This document shows positions 1-8,885 of a DNA stretch of 64,000 nucleotides, in pieces. Under the pieces are notes generated by a model. The model was given only the letters and a program-made list of their open reading frames with translations. It searched no databases and was not told the origin of the DNA. Where the stretch lies: NCBI RefSeq assembly GCF_052056485.1, contig NZ_CP183948.1, positions 5,580,001-5,644,000 of the forward strand. The letters run 5' to 3'. Numbering within the stretch: position 1 is the first letter of the stretch; each line of letters starts with the position of its first letter. The translations under genes were made by a program, and so were the position numbers. The stretch comes from Paenibacillus_AQ nitricinens. GTDB taxonomy: Bacteria; Bacillota; Bacilli; Paenibacillales; Paenibacillaceae.

Positions 1-2330
1 GGGTTGATATTGACAGTGCTGGCGGCTATACCTATAACCAAAACTGGGGACACTGGAGCGACGGCGGCTTGAATGGCTACTGGTTCACGCTCTCCGCAAC
101 CACTGAGATTCAGCTGTACTCCAAAGCTAATGGGGTAACGCTAGACTACACCCTAGTATTTCAGAACATAAACAAAACAACCATCACGGCTATGGCACCT
201 ACACAAGGACCGCAGATTACGGCAGGTTTTACCGGCAGTGCAGGCTTTACTTATCCTGCCTTCAACAACGATTCCTCTGTAACGTATGAAGCAGTGGCTG
301 ACGATTTGAAGGTATATGTAAAACCTGTAAACAGCAGTACCTGGATTGATATTGACAATAACGCAGCCAGCGGCTGGATCTATGATAACAACTTCGGACA
401 ATTCACCGAAGGAGGCGGTGGCTATTGGTTCACCATAACGGAGTCGATCAATGTAAAGTTACAATCCAAAACCTCTTCGGCTAACGTCGTCTATACCCTC
501 ACCTTTAATCAACCTGTAAGAAATTCTTATGTTCTTACTCCCTATGATGGAACGACCTTTACTGCAGATGCGAAAGGTGTCATAGGTGTACCGCTGCCCA
601 AGATTGATGGAGGCGCGCCAATCGGTACCGAGCTTGGAAAATACGTATACCAGATCAATATTAACGGACAATGGGTGGCTATGAGTGATTCCAGTCAGAG
701 TGGATTTGTATATGCTGGTAACGGCTATAACAACATGTCCGATGCTAACCAGTGGGGATACTGGGCTGACTATATTTATGGCCTTTGGTTCCAGCCCGTC
801 CAAGAGGATATACAAATCCGTATAGGCTATCCATTAAATGGACAGCCGGGCGGTAATGTGGGCAACAATTACGTCAACTACACCTTTATTGGCAATCCAG
901 ATGCCCCGCGTCCGGATGTCTCTGATCATGATGACATTGCCATTGGAACGCCAACCGACCCGACCATTGAGGGTATGAATCTCATTTGGCAGGACGAATT
1001 TAACGGAACCACGCTCGATACGAGCAAATGGAGCTATGAGCAAGGGTATTATATCACTGATGATCCCAACAGCTGGGGCTGGGGTAACGCCGAACTTCAA
1101 CACTATACAGACAGTGCACAAAATATATTTGTGCAGGACGGAAAGCTGAATATCAGGGCGCTACACGATTCCAAATCCTTTCCGCAGGACCCAAACCGGT
1201 ATGCACAATATTCCTCTGGTAAGATTAACACCAAGGATCATTTGTCCTTCCAGTACGGCAGAGTAGACATCCGTGCCAAGCTGCCTACAGGCAATGGTGT
1301 CTGGCCAGCACTATGGATGCTTCCGAAAGATTCAGCCTATGGTGCATGGGCCGCATCCGGCGAAATTGATATTATGGAAGCCAAAGGACGCTTGCCTGGC
1401 ACGACCAGCGGCGCCATACATTTTGGCGGACAATGGCCGGTGAATAGATATATTGCGGGTGAATATCACTTCTCTGAAGGCCAGACCTTCGCCAATGATT
1501 ATCATGTGTACTCCATGGTCTTGGAAGAAGATAATATGAAATGGTATGTGGACGGCAATTTCTTCTTTAAAGTGAGCAGAGATCAATGGTATTCTGTAGC
1601 TGCACCGAACAATCCCAATGCTCCTTTCGATCAGCCCTTCTATCTCATTATGAATCTGGCGATCGGCGGATTTTTTGACAGCGGCCATACCCCGGACCCA
1701 TCCGATATCCCTGCAACAATGCAGGTGGATTATGTGCGTGTCTATAAAGAAGGCAACGGCCAGAATCCGGGTAATAACGTCACGGTTACCGGAGTAACGC
1801 TGAATCAGAACACTGCACAGGTCGAAGTCGGAAAAAGTGTACAACTGAACGCAAGTGTAGCTCCGTCAAATGCAACGAATAAGCAGGTCACTTGGAGCAT
1901 TTCAGGGAACAGCGTAGCTTCTGTGAGTCCAAATGGTCTCGTGACAGGAATTTCTCCGGGCACGGCAACTGTTACAGCTACAACAGCCGACGGCAATAAG
2001 ACAGCCGTCTCCACCATCACGGTTGTGCCAGCACCATCCGGTACTATCATCATCGGCGATGAGGTCCGGGGTCTGAAGAAAACAGGCAATGATCTGCTGT
2101 TCTATGTGAACGGCGCAACCTTTGCCGACTTACACTATAAGCTCAATAACGGCGGTCAGCTGAACGTAGCCATGACTCCGGCAGGGAACGGCAACTATAC
2201 CTACCCTGTAAATAATCTGCAAAATGGCGATACCATCGAGTACTTTTTCACCTATAATCCAGGGCAAGGGGCCGTCGATTCCCCGACGTTCACGTATATC
2301 CATGGGGTAACCCAAGGAACACCAGAATAA
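1..2330 (+). CDS. Secreted GH16 endo-beta-1,3-glucanase (laminarinase type), 5' end outside window
   Basis: Partial: the frame is already open at base 3, so no start is visible. The N-terminal third holds about three diverged copies of a beta-rich module with a conserved YWF...L-x-SK core (bases 3-170, 190-510, 520-890). The GH16 domain spans about 975-1755. Its catalytic motif GEIDIMEA puts the nucleophile Glu at 1362-1364 and the acid/base Glu at 1377-1379, the arrangement of bacterial laminarinases. A Big_2 immunoglobulin-like domain (1780-2035) and a C-terminal CBM56-like beta-1,3-glucan-binding domain (2040-2325) follow. Family knowledge: it hydrolyses beta-1,3- or mixed-linkage glucans outside the cell. 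Signal peptide and any SLH domains would lie upstream. The GH16 call is firm; exact linkage preference is inferred from the CBM56 and motif. Confidence 0.93.
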   Translation, partial: VDIDSAGGYTYNQNWGHWSDGGLNGYWFTLSATTEIQLYSKANGVTLDYTLVFQNINKTTITAMAPTQGPQITAGFTGSAGFTYPAFNNDSSVTYEAVADDLKVYVKPVNSSTWIDIDNNAASGWIYDNNFGQFTEGGGGYWFTITESINVKLQSKTSSANVVYTLTFNQPVRNSYVLTPYDGTTFTADAKGVIGVPLPKIDGGAPIGTELGKYVYQININGQWVAMSDSSQSGFVYAGNGYNNMSDANQWGYWADYIYGLWFQPVQEDIQIRIGYPLNGQPGGNVGNNYVNYTFIGNPDAPRPDVSDHDDIAIGTPTDPTIEGMNLIWQDEFNGTTLDTSKWSYEQGYYITDDPNSWGWGNAELQHYTDSAQNIFVQDGKLNIRALHDSKSFPQDPNRYAQYSSGKINTKDHLSFQYGRVDIRAKLPTGNGVWPALWMLPKDSAYGAWAASGEIDIMEAKGRLPGTTSGAIHFGGQWPVNRYIAGEYHFSEGQTFANDYHVYSMVLEEDNMKWYVDGNFFFKVSRDQWYSVAAPNNPNAPFDQPFYLIMNLAIGGFFDSGHTPDPSDIPATMQVDYVRVYKEGNGQNPGNNVTVTGVTLNQNTAQVEVGKSVQLNASVAPSNATNKQVTWSISGNSVASVSPNGLVTGISPGTATVTATTADGNKTAVSTITVVPAPSGTIIIGDEVRGLKKTGNDLLFYVNGATFADLHYKLNNGGQLNVAMTPAGNGNYTYPVNNLQNGDTIEYFFTYNPGQGAVDSPTFTYIHGVTQGTPE

Positions 2331-2363
2331 GTAGTTGAACCCTAAGCAAAATGCATGAACACG

Positions 2364-2410
2364 AATAGGCGAGGAGGAAGTGTTAAAGCCTCCCTCTCGC
2401 CTATTTTGTT
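2364..2410 (+). terminator. Rho-independent terminator of the GH16 gene
   Basis: A long GC-rich hairpin (AATAGGCGAG paired with CTCGCCTATT, extended by GAGG/CCTC) lies 33 bases after the GH16 stop and is followed by TTTTGTTGTTT. The 3' arm overlaps the end of the minus-strand remnant at 2401-2493. Confidence 0.8.
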
Positions 2411-2493
2411 GTTTCTGCCATGTGCTGGTCTCCTCGGTGGAAGATCAGTTGCCATGCGTGATGCTCGACCTCCTTGACGACAAAGCTCACCTC
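2401..2493 (-). pseudogene. C-terminal remnant of an unrecognised protein
   Basis: Thirty codons read EVSFVVKEVEHHAW...AETTK and end in TAG at 2401-2403. The frame is closed by TAA at 2494-2496, so no start is available. The composition looks like the last strand and helix of a SnoaL/NTF2-like or similar small protein, but this is a guess from residue pattern only. It belongs to a run of decayed fragments between 2.4 and 3.5 kb. Confidence 0.35.
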
Positions 2494-2509
2494 TTAGAAC
2501 GTCATCAAA

Positions 2510-2896
2510 CTAACTATTGACACCAGCCTCTATCTTCTGATCAATAAATGGTTTGAATCGTGTAAAATACCGCTCTGATGCCTCCCAACGCCTAAGGTTC
2601 AAAAAAGATAGGTCCTGCTTACCATATTGATCCGGCGGCTGATAATACCGGGAAACATAAGTTTCATTGCCCAGTGTATAAAAATAATACACTCCATCCG
2701 GAGTCTTAATTTCAATCTGACCAGGTAGAAGGTCTCCGACCTCATCCGTATGCGCTTGACGGAAGCTGTAACATTTGGATCCGTCCCAGAGCCCGTCATT
2801 CTCCTCCTCTTCCAAATATAATTTCTGAATTACAGCGTGTTGCAGAATGTCTTGCACATACTGGACCTCAATGTTTCGTAAATATAGCTCAGCCAT
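2510..2896 (-). CDS. Hypothetical protein (about 128 aa), possibly decayed
   Basis: I do not recognise this protein. The ATG at 2896 (MAELYLRNIEV) is chosen because everything upstream in this frame overlaps a GyrI-domain remnant in another frame. No convincing ribosome binding site precedes it. The sequence is soluble, rich in aromatic and charged residues (LYLEEEEND, YYFYTLGNETYVSRYYQ), with no signal or membrane segment, and its coding bias looks genuine. Its position among gene remnants suggests it may itself be a trimmed or unexpressed gene. Confidence 0.45.
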   Translation of the reverse strand: MAELYLRNIEVQYVQDILQHAVIQKLYLEEEENDGLWDGSKCYSFRQAHTDEVGDLLPGQIEIKTPDGVYYFYTLGNETYVSRYYQPPDQYGKQDLSFLNLRRWEASERYFTRFKPFIDQKIEAGVNS

Positions 2897-2897
2897 A

Positions 2898-3052
2898 TTA
2901 ATACAGGTCAACAGGTCCAACGGCTTCGAATACAGCCCATGTTGCTGCAGGAACATCTAGTTTCGTTAAATTTCCGGGGTATTCCTTGGTTGTAGCCACG
3001 TGCGAAAAAGCCGGTTCATCACCGGACACTTTTCGCACCTTCGCTGGCTTGC
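2898..3052 (-). pseudogene. Fragment of GyrI-like / AraC effector-binding domain
   Basis: The translation (KEYPGNLTKLDVPAATWAVF, then EAVGPVDLY and stop) carries the typical 'P-A-x-x-W-A-V-F-x-x-x-G-P' core of GyrI-like small-molecule-binding domains (AraC effector domain family). Such domains run about 150 residues and continue well past this core, so the fragment lacks its C-terminal half. Its N-terminal side also fuses into unrelated sequence. I read it as a recombined remnant rather than a gene. Confidence 0.55.
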
Positions 3053-3496
3053 CTAAATTAACACGTCGAAATGGCCCTCCGAGTTCACCGTCGCTGTCCG
3101 GGGATCGGTCAGACCGATGCCCTTGAGGCCTCCCTTCCACTCATTCCGCCAGAGGGGGAGGTGATCTTGAAGCGGAGAAGCCGGTACAAAATTTACGGAG
3201 GTGCTACTCCCGCTTTTCTGTACGAGTTGGGACTCCAGCAGCCGGATTTGCCGCTGCAGCTGCTCCCGGCGATAAGGAGTCTGCATCTCACTTCCTTGTA
3301 CTGCATTCACTTTATCCAGTTCCATCATCAGCCGGTTCCGCTGTTTCTCCAGGGAACTGACATCACTCTGTGTACCGCCGTAGGCCGCAATGGCCTGTAA
3401 CGGACTGATGCCTGCTACTGTCAGTGCCGCCATGATCTTCCCCTCCGTTTCCTTGGCTCCCATTCCAAATTCAGCCAATTTCGAAGATCTAATCAT
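3053..3496 (-). CDS. Hypothetical FlxA-like coiled-coil protein (147 aa)
   Basis: Starts at ATG 3496 with a weak GGTGGG upstream. A helical stretch in the middle (SSLEKQRNRLMMELDKVN, then YRREQLQRQIRLLESQL) has the heptad spacing and Q/L/R content of FlxA-type coiled-coil proteins, which are typically about 100-150 residues. The C-terminal 40 residues (after ASPLQDHLPLW) look less constrained and end with GHFDVLI next to the GyrI remnant, so the 3' end may have been replaced. No signal peptide or membrane segment. Function unknown; the family call is tentative. Confidence 0.4.
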   Translation of the reverse strand: MIRSSKLAEFGMGAKETEGKIMAALTVAGISPLQAIAAYGGTQSDVSSLEKQRNRLMMELDKVNAVQGSEMQTPYRREQLQRQIRLLESQLVQKSGSSTSVNFVPASPLQDHLPLWRNEWKGGLKGIGLTDPRTATVNSEGHFDVLI

Positions 3497-3635
3497 CTTT
3501 ATTACCCACCAGACCTCATCATGACAACATCACAGCCTCAATTGGAAAATAACCGTCGTATAGTCACAGTCGGCCATTGGTTTCGACCCTACCAAAGACC
3601 CACCGAAGGCTGGCTAAAGTCCCTACACAGCTCCC

Positions 3636-4346
3636 TTACTCGTCCTTCAACCGCCGTTGATACAAAATGACAGATACTACTGTTAATACAACCGTCCATG
3701 CCAAAGTAATAAGCAGGGGTTTTAATAAATCTCCAGTCGTATAGCCTGTATTGCTTATCCCTAGCAAATGCACAAGCTGACTGCTTGGCATGTAATCCAG
3801 CACTTTGAGGATCGGATAATCATTCTCTAGAAATGCCCCCCATGGTGCCCCAGTGAATATGAACGCTACAGGAAGTATGGATAAAGAAGCATCAAGCAGC
3901 GTCTTGGAGAATAAACCACATATCGTCCCGGCTGCTGTATATAGAATAATCGAAAGAAAGATTGTTGCCACAAATGCCCATATGCTGGCTGGCTTATAGC
4001 CAAATATAAACGTAGCTATAGCCAGAACAACTACAGACATAACAAAGACTAAAGAGCTTTTACCGATTAGAACATCAAGGGTCGTGGCCGGAGTCATCAT
4101 TAATGACCGTAAGGTGTTACGCTCCTTTTCTTCCGCAATCAAGCAGGCTTGTGCGAAACATGTTAGTAATACAAACGAGGTATTATAAAGGAAACCGCTG
4201 GCTCCAGGCAAAGACGCGCCTGCGCTTCGAAAAAGAACGGCAAACATAATAGGCAAAATTAACATAATGGAGATCCCATAATTGCGTGAAAACTCTTTGT
4301 AATCCTTCACAAAAATCGCCTGGGCACGTTTTAATGAGATACTCAT
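3636..4346 (-). CDS. ABC-2 type transporter permease (236 aa)
   Basis: Membrane partner of the ATPase encoded just upstream. Six hydrophobic segments are visible (about residues 22-42, 50-68, 100-118, 128-150, 158-178, 208-230), the usual ABC-2 layout. A cytoplasmic loop carries AEEKERNTLRSL, the E-R-G/N-T motif of NatB/YhgE-like export permeases. The ATG overlaps the ATPase stop by four bases (ATGA), so the two are translationally coupled. Family knowledge says export of small molecules, peptides or ions; the substrate is not visible. Regulation is probably by the LytTR protein that begins this three-gene unit. Confidence 0.88.
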   Translation of the reverse strand: MSISLKRAQAIFVKDYKEFSRNYGISIMLILPIMFAVLFRSAGASLPGASGFLYNTSFVLLTCFAQACLIAEEKERNTLRSLMMTPATTLDVLIGKSSLVFVMSVVVLAIATFIFGYKPASIWAFVATIFLSIILYTAAGTICGLFSKTLLDASLSILPVAFIFTGAPWGAFLENDYPILKVLDYMPSSQLVHLLGISNTGYTTGDLLKPLLITLAWTVVLTVVSVILYQRRLKDE

Positions 4347-5188
4347 AATAGCTCACTTCCTGTCATTTTAATAAAAATATCACCCAGACTTGGCTCTTTC
4401 GTTTCTAACCGGTCAATTAGCCCCCGTCTCATCCAATCCGTTATTTGATCAGCCGTTCCCTCATCGATCGGGAGCTCGTACGTTTCCCCATTGATTAAGT
4501 CAACAGAAATTATGTTTTCTCGATGCTGTCGTTTAAGCTCCTTCGGTGAGCCGATCGTTTGGATTTGCCCTTGATACAGAATCGCTACGCGGTTGCACAT
4601 CAATTCTGCTTCAGCCATATCATGCGTAGTCAGAAAAATCGTTGTCCCCTTCTTATTTAAGTAGCGTAAGCCTTTATAAATATGCGCTGAGTTTACCGGG
4701 TCTAAAGCCGAAGTAGGTTCATCTAAGAATAATAATTCTGGCTCATGGATAATTGCGCAGGCCAGCAGAACGCGCTGTCGCATCCCTTTCGATAGGAGTT
4801 TAACCTTCTTTTTGCGCTCTCCGCTTAAGTTCACAAACTGCAGCACCTTATCGACCGCAGATCTGGGAAGATCATACAACTGACAATACAGCTCTAGATT
4901 TTCCTCAATGGATAATCTCTCATATAGACCACTGTTATCCGTCAGAATTCCAAAGCGCATCTTCTTTGCAGACTGCTGCATCCTCTCCGCTGGCTGGTTA
5001 AATATATTTGCCTGTCCACTTGTCGGATTTAATTGCGCCGTTAAAATTTTAATTAAGGTCGTTTTTCCTGAACCACTCGGACCGAGGAAACCAAAAATCT
5101 CCCCTTTCGGAATGGAAAATGACACATCTGCTAACGCATCCTTATTTCCAAATCTCTTTCGAATATGTTCTACCTGGATAACATTCAC
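4343..5188 (-). CDS. ABC transporter ATP-binding protein (281 aa)
   Basis: Complete nucleotide-binding domain: Walker A GPSGSGKTT, signature LSKGMRQR, Walker B LLFLDEPTSALDP and H-loop TTHD, followed by a C-terminal extension typical of CcmA/NatA-type exporters. I take GTG 5188 as start because AAGGAA lies nine bases before it; an in-frame GTG at 5197 sits only two bases after AAGGAA. Its stop overlaps the permease start. It powers the ABC-2 permease. Drug, bacteriocin or sodium export are all possible; nothing in the sequence decides. Confidence 0.9.
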   Translation of the reverse strand: MNVIQVEHIRKRFGNKDALADVSFSIPKGEIFGFLGPSGSGKTTLIKILTAQLNPTSGQANIFNQPAERMQQSAKKMRFGILTDNSGLYERLSIEENLELYCQLYDLPRSAVDKVLQFVNLSGERKKKVKLLSKGMRQRVLLACAIIHEPELLFLDEPTSALDPVNSAHIYKGLRYLNKKGTTIFLTTHDMAEAELMCNRVAILYQGQIQTIGSPKELKRQHRENIISVDLINGETYELPIDEGTADQITDWMRRGLIDRLETKEPSLGDIFIKMTGSELL

Positions 5189-5292
5189 AAATACCACTTC
5201 CTTAGCATTGATGACCTAAATATATAGAGATTACATACTTGCAGCCATCAAAACCCGCCGAAATGTAGCTATTACCGCTTGAATGGTACCCT

Positions 5293-6228
5293 TTAAATGT
5301 TAAGAAGTGCTTTTAGCTCCTGTAATTTTGAACGAGATAACGGCACCACGGCATCTTTACCTGTATTCAAACGCAAGCTGTAACTATTCTTCGTCCATGT
5401 AATAATCTCTCTAACTTTTTGCAGATTAACGATGTAGGATCGATGACACCTGAAAAAACCGAAATTTAACAATCTCCGCTCCAGCTCGGTTAGAGTCAAA
5501 GCACAGTCGTAATTTTCCCCACCCACATGAACAAGGATCGATCCCTCTATACTTTCTATAAAATCAATTTCAGGCGGATTAAATAAAATCACTTTGTCAT
5601 TTCTTTTGGTAGATATCTTCTGCAAGGTTATATTGGCTTCATCTTGTTTCTGTACTTCCTGCTTATCCTCTTCTGAGTCCCGAATATCCAATGGATGACA
5701 TCCAAGTTCGTTCAATCGATAAATGGCGTCACACGAAATAATGGCATCCTCTAAATTCGAAGTTAAAATTAAAATCTCCTTTTCTTTCGAAAGGTCATCT
5801 AGTATCCGTTTAAATTGACGACGATCTTGCTCCTCTAAGTAAAAATAGGGTTCCTCCAGTACAAGTGTAGGCTGATGCGCAAAAAAGACACGCAGCAATG
5901 TCACATATGTCCTTTTCGAAGAGCTTAGGTCCTTGATCCTTACCTTCCGTTCTTCTTTTAAAGCAAAATAATCTAGTAACAGAGCGACACGCTCATTCCT
6001 CTCCGTTACTTTGATTAGAAAATGAATCAGCTCTTCCACCGTTAAATGCATATACTCGTTTTGCCCGGCTTGAAATAAATAATAGTGGGAATGATTCAAT
6101 AATTGATTCATTAATAGCTGCTTTCGCTTCAAATCTGTTATAATGCCAATCGATTGGTTCTCTGTCATGTTTAATTCGATCTTCGGTAGAAGTAATTCCC
6201 CATCAAAATATATTGGTTGAAATTGCAT
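5293..6228 (-). CDS. LytTR transcription regulator with a degenerate ABC-ATPase N-terminus (311 aa)
   Basis: Residues about 210-311 form a LytTR DNA-binding domain (FRCHRSYIVNL, then VPLSRSKLQEL). Residues 1-190 are not a response-regulator receiver. They resemble an ABC ATPase: IGIITDLKRKQLL stands where Walker A should be but lacks GxxGxGKS/T, the signature is reduced to KDLSSSKR, and Walker B survives as LVLEEPYFYL with a downstream LILTSNLEDA. The domain probably no longer hydrolyses ATP. It precedes the ABC-2 exporter genes, so I infer that it controls them, perhaps by contacting their ATPase. An SD-like GGGGGA lies just upstream of ATG 6228. Confidence 0.82.
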   Translation of the reverse strand: MQFQPIYFDGELLLPKIELNMTENQSIGIITDLKRKQLLMNQLLNHSHYYLFQAGQNEYMHLTVEELIHFLIKVTERNERVALLLDYFALKEERKVRIKDLSSSKRTYVTLLRVFFAHQPTLVLEEPYFYLEEQDRRQFKRILDDLSKEKEILILTSNLEDAIISCDAIYRLNELGCHPLDIRDSEEDKQEVQKQDEANITLQKISTKRNDKVILFNPPEIDFIESIEGSILVHVGGENYDCALTLTELERRLLNFGFFRCHRSYIVNLQKVREIITWTKNSYSLRLNTGKDAVVPLSRSKLQELKALLNI

Positions 6229-6345
6229 GCCGTCCCCCTGGTCAGAGCTACTATAGGATATTTATAACAATTATAATGTTCGGATACTTTTTTGTCAGTT
6301 TCTACTGAAAATACTTACTGTTAACAACACAAGTATAAAGAACGA

Positions 6346-6375
6346 CGAAAAAAAACACTTCTCAATGAGAAGTGT
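6346..6375 (-). terminator. Terminator after the sigma/anti-sigma pair
   Basis: On the minus strand a perfect hairpin ACACTTCTC-ATT-GAGAAGTGT is followed directly by eight T residues. It ends the 7951-6444 unit. Confidence 0.85.
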
Positions 6376-6443
6376 CAGAAATCATATTTAGATCATCTGC
6401 CAATGATGTTGCATGTCAATTCTTTTATTGCCGGAGCATGTTC

Positions 6444-7397
6444 TCATCTAGCCTTATTAAGTTCTTTTACTTCTATTATCTTTTTACTAAACTGATACTT
6501 TACAGTAACATTTTCAATAATCTCAGTATTCTGGTAGGCAAGAGAACCCTCGAATTCTAGAGTATCATTATCTTTCCACACTAGGTTATCTGCATTGCTA
6601 TAATTCTCGTGATCTGTGCGAATCCATGTATCTATTTCTTTTTGTGCACCATATTTGACTCTTGCAGATTCTATTAATTCGGGACTTATCATTCCCTCTT
6701 CAATATTGCTAATTTGAATGAAATCACTTTTATTAGAGCATGTTACGATCGCAACTAACTTATGATTGGGTGAAGGAATCATTTTTTTTATATACATAGA
6801 GGGTGTTGAAAAACTAAAATACGCATTAAGCTTATTATCTTTTATTCTCCAAATGACATTTTGACTTCCATAGTCCGAATAGTTATTAAACAACGTAAAT
6901 ATCATACTTCCGTCTGCTAACTTAACAATATAAGGGCTTTTATAACTTTTCGATAAAATATCTACAGCAAAAGCAGCTGCATCGGCGATTTTTTGATTCT
7001 CATTTTTTAAAAATGGCTGAAGTTCTTTCAACGCTTTTACTCTCAACGTGGAATTATTAAAGGTTTCTACCAGCCTATTAATAGCAATATATACATATTC
7101 ATTATTATCACTTTTTAAAGCATGTAGAAATTTTTCCGCATCATATTTAGTAGCAGGCTGTAACTCCATATCTTCAGCTTTTAAATAACGTATATAAGGC
7201 TCTGAATTTTGATTTTTATAATATTCTGTCGCTAATAAAGCTGACGCAGTTGAACTATATAGGACAAGACAGGCAACCAAAACAACCCACTTTTTTGAAA
7301 TTCCTTTTTTCCTTTTCTCTGTTCCATTGTGCCCAGCCGCTTCAATTAAGTTCTCATCAATGAGTCCGATCTCCTTAAATAAATCTTCTTTTTTCAT
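6444..7397 (-). CDS. Membrane-anchored anti-sigma-like protein (317 aa)
   Basis: The N-terminus MKKEDLFKEIGLIDE followed by a basic stretch and one membrane segment (about residues 36-56) is the layout of single-pass anti-sigma proteins in Paenibacillus and Bacillus. The remaining 260 residues would be extracytoplasmic: a helical part (60-150) and a beta-rich part (VKLADGSMIFTLFNNY onward) I cannot assign. Its ATG overlaps the stop of the sigma factor gene by four bases (ATGA), so coupling and a sigma/anti-sigma relation are strongly suggested by context. The signal sensed is unknown. The gene is AT-richer than the neighbouring transporter genes. Confidence 0.7.
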   Translation of the reverse strand: MKKEDLFKEIGLIDENLIEAAGHNGTEKRKKGISKKWVVLVACLVLYSSTASALLATEYYKNQNSEPYIRYLKAEDMELQPATKYDAEKFLHALKSDNNEYVYIAINRLVETFNNSTLRVKALKELQPFLKNENQKIADAAAFAVDILSKSYKSPYIVKLADGSMIFTLFNNYSDYGSQNVIWRIKDNKLNAYFSFSTPSMYIKKMIPSPNHKLVAIVTCSNKSDFIQISNIEEGMISPELIESARVKYGAQKEIDTWIRTDHENYSNADNLVWKDNDTLEFEGSLAYQNTEIIENVTVKYQFSKKIIEVKELNKAR

Positions 7398-7951
7398 AGG
7401 TTAACCCCCTCTTTGTCGAGATGAACTCGAAGTTTATTTCTTGTCCTAAATAATATAGATTTCACTTTACTACTACCCATATTAAATCTTATAGAAAGCT
7501 CATCTATTGAATAGGAATACCAGTACCTTCCAATAAATATGTTTCTTGCTTGCTCATCTATGCCATATAAAAATTGATTTATTAAGTTTGCGATCTCACC
7601 TTCTTCATACTCTGTTTCTACAGTATCAGGCGAAGCTAGACATTCTTCTAGTTCCGTTAGAATGACTTCAAACTCACGACTACGCTTTTTCGCTGTATTA
7701 TAACCATACTTATCAAGCGCAATATTACGGGTGATCCTCCCTAAAAATACCGAAAAATTCCTAGGCAGATTAGGCGGTATCGCATTCCATGCTGCTAAGT
7801 ATGTATCGTTCTCACATTCTTCAATATCCGAGAAATTTGAAATAATGTTTCTTGCAATCACCCTGCAGTAAGCCCCATATTTATTTTTAGTCTCTAAAAT
7901 AGCTTGCTGTGAACGCTGTATGTATAGGTGGATTATTCCTTGGTCTTCCAT
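7394..7951 (-). CDS. ECF-type RNA polymerase sigma factor (185 aa)
   Basis: Region 2 is visible around residues 15-90 (DIEECENDTYLAAWNAI, then FLGRITRNIALDKYGYN) and region 4 around 125-180 (YSIDELSIRFNMGSSKVKSI), the compact two-domain layout of ECF sigma factors at normal length. AAAGGAG lies eight bases before ATG 7951. It forms a four-base overlap with the membrane protein downstream, which I infer is its anti-sigma factor. Its target promoters cannot be read from this window. Confidence 0.88.
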   Translation of the reverse strand: MEDQGIIHLYIQRSQQAILETKNKYGAYCRVIARNIISNFSDIEECENDTYLAAWNAIPPNLPRNFSVFLGRITRNIALDKYGYNTAKKRSREFEVILTELEECLASPDTVETEYEEGEIANLINQFLYGIDEQARNIFIGRYWYSYSIDELSIRFNMGSSKVKSILFRTRNKLRVHLDKEGVNL

Positions 7952-8042
7952 CCGTTATTCTCCTTTTAAACACTCTTATCTATATAGTAGAAAATTCCTA
8001 GAATACGTTGCACTTATATTAAAAATTTACACCATTATATAA

Positions 8043-8072
8043 AGACAACCCCCTCCTAAACAAGGAAGGGGT
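8043..8072 (-). terminator. Terminator after the kinase-like gene
   Basis: On the minus strand ACCCCTTCC-TTGTTTA-GGAGGGGGT forms a GC-rich hairpin followed by TGTCTTTAT. It lies 20 bases past the stop of the 8090-8734 gene. Confidence 0.65.
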
Positions 8073-8089
8073 CTGCCTTTGGGTCATCT

Positions 8090-8734
8090 CTACAATCCAA
8101 AATGTTCTCTAACTAACCTAAATTGTTCTTCCACGCTCATACTTGGTATTCTTTCAACGGTTTTGATCCCCATTTTATTACAAGCAGTCTTAATCTCATT
8201 GGAGAACTTAACCATAGATTTGTTCCCGTGTTTAATCGTTTCTTCTGGATTTATCGTGTAGGCGTTAATACAATCTAAAATCATCTTATGATCTTCTCTG
8301 AAGTAATATAATTTCTCTATCTCATCGTCGGACGTATAAAAACAAATCATTCTCTCTTCGGGGATAAACGGTAGTATACGCTCAGGCATTATTCCCAGAT
8401 CAATTATTATTGGTTTGTCATTAGACATTGTTAACAAATCAATGATAAAGAAGTCCATCATCTCTTCGACAATTTGAAATAACCACTGGCAGTGCTCATC
8501 TACCGGTTTATTGAACCACTTATTCCAATCCAAATCAGGATTAGGAAATTGAAGGGCAGGGTATTCAACAGGACTAGTGAATGGTCTGTATTTTAAGACA
8601 TCATCCCCCAATGTTTGAAAGCCAAGTACCTCTACAAATTTCTTGGTCATGGTCGTCTTCCCAGCACAAGGCCCCCCATTAAGCCAGTAAACATGTTTTA
8701 ATCGTTCCTTCAAATAATTATTATTTATCTTCAT
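8090..8734 (-). CDS. P-loop NTPase, kinase-like (214 aa)
   Basis: Starts at ATG 8734, with GGGGTG seven bases upstream; GTG 8743 is a poorer alternative. The Walker A motif GGPCAGKTT near residue 25 is followed by a lid-like charged region and a conserved helical core (NKWFNKPVDEHCQWLF). The overall layout is that of small ATP-dependent kinases of the AAA/shikimate-kinase-like superfamily; the substrate is unknown. A truncated paralogue lies at 19702-20123, with homology extending into the upstream region, so the whole transcription unit was duplicated. This copy looks intact. Confidence 0.75.
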   Translation of the reverse strand: MKINNNYLKERLKHVYWLNGGPCAGKTTMTKKFVEVLGFQTLGDDVLKYRPFTSPVEYPALQFPNPDLDWNKWFNKPVDEHCQWLFQIVEEMMDFFIIDLLTMSNDKPIIIDLGIMPERILPFIPEERMICFYTSDDEIEKLYYFREDHKMILDCINAYTINPEETIKHGNKSMVKFSNEIKTACNKMGIKTVERIPSMSVEEQFRLVREHFGL

Positions 8735-8885
8735 CCGGTACACCCCATTTGATTTATAAATAACTTTACTCTAGCACGTTGGTTTCGGGGAGATGGCGGA
8801 TTCTTATCTTCCTATAACAGTGAAAACACATAGAAATTCTCCTTTCTTGACACAAGTAGTTATATTCTACGAGTGGGGAGTTCTG

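Noticed and set aside
1332..1844. Minus-strand open frame of 170 codons inside the glucanase gene
   Set aside because: It mirrors the GH16 catalytic domain, which has intact motifs on the plus strand.
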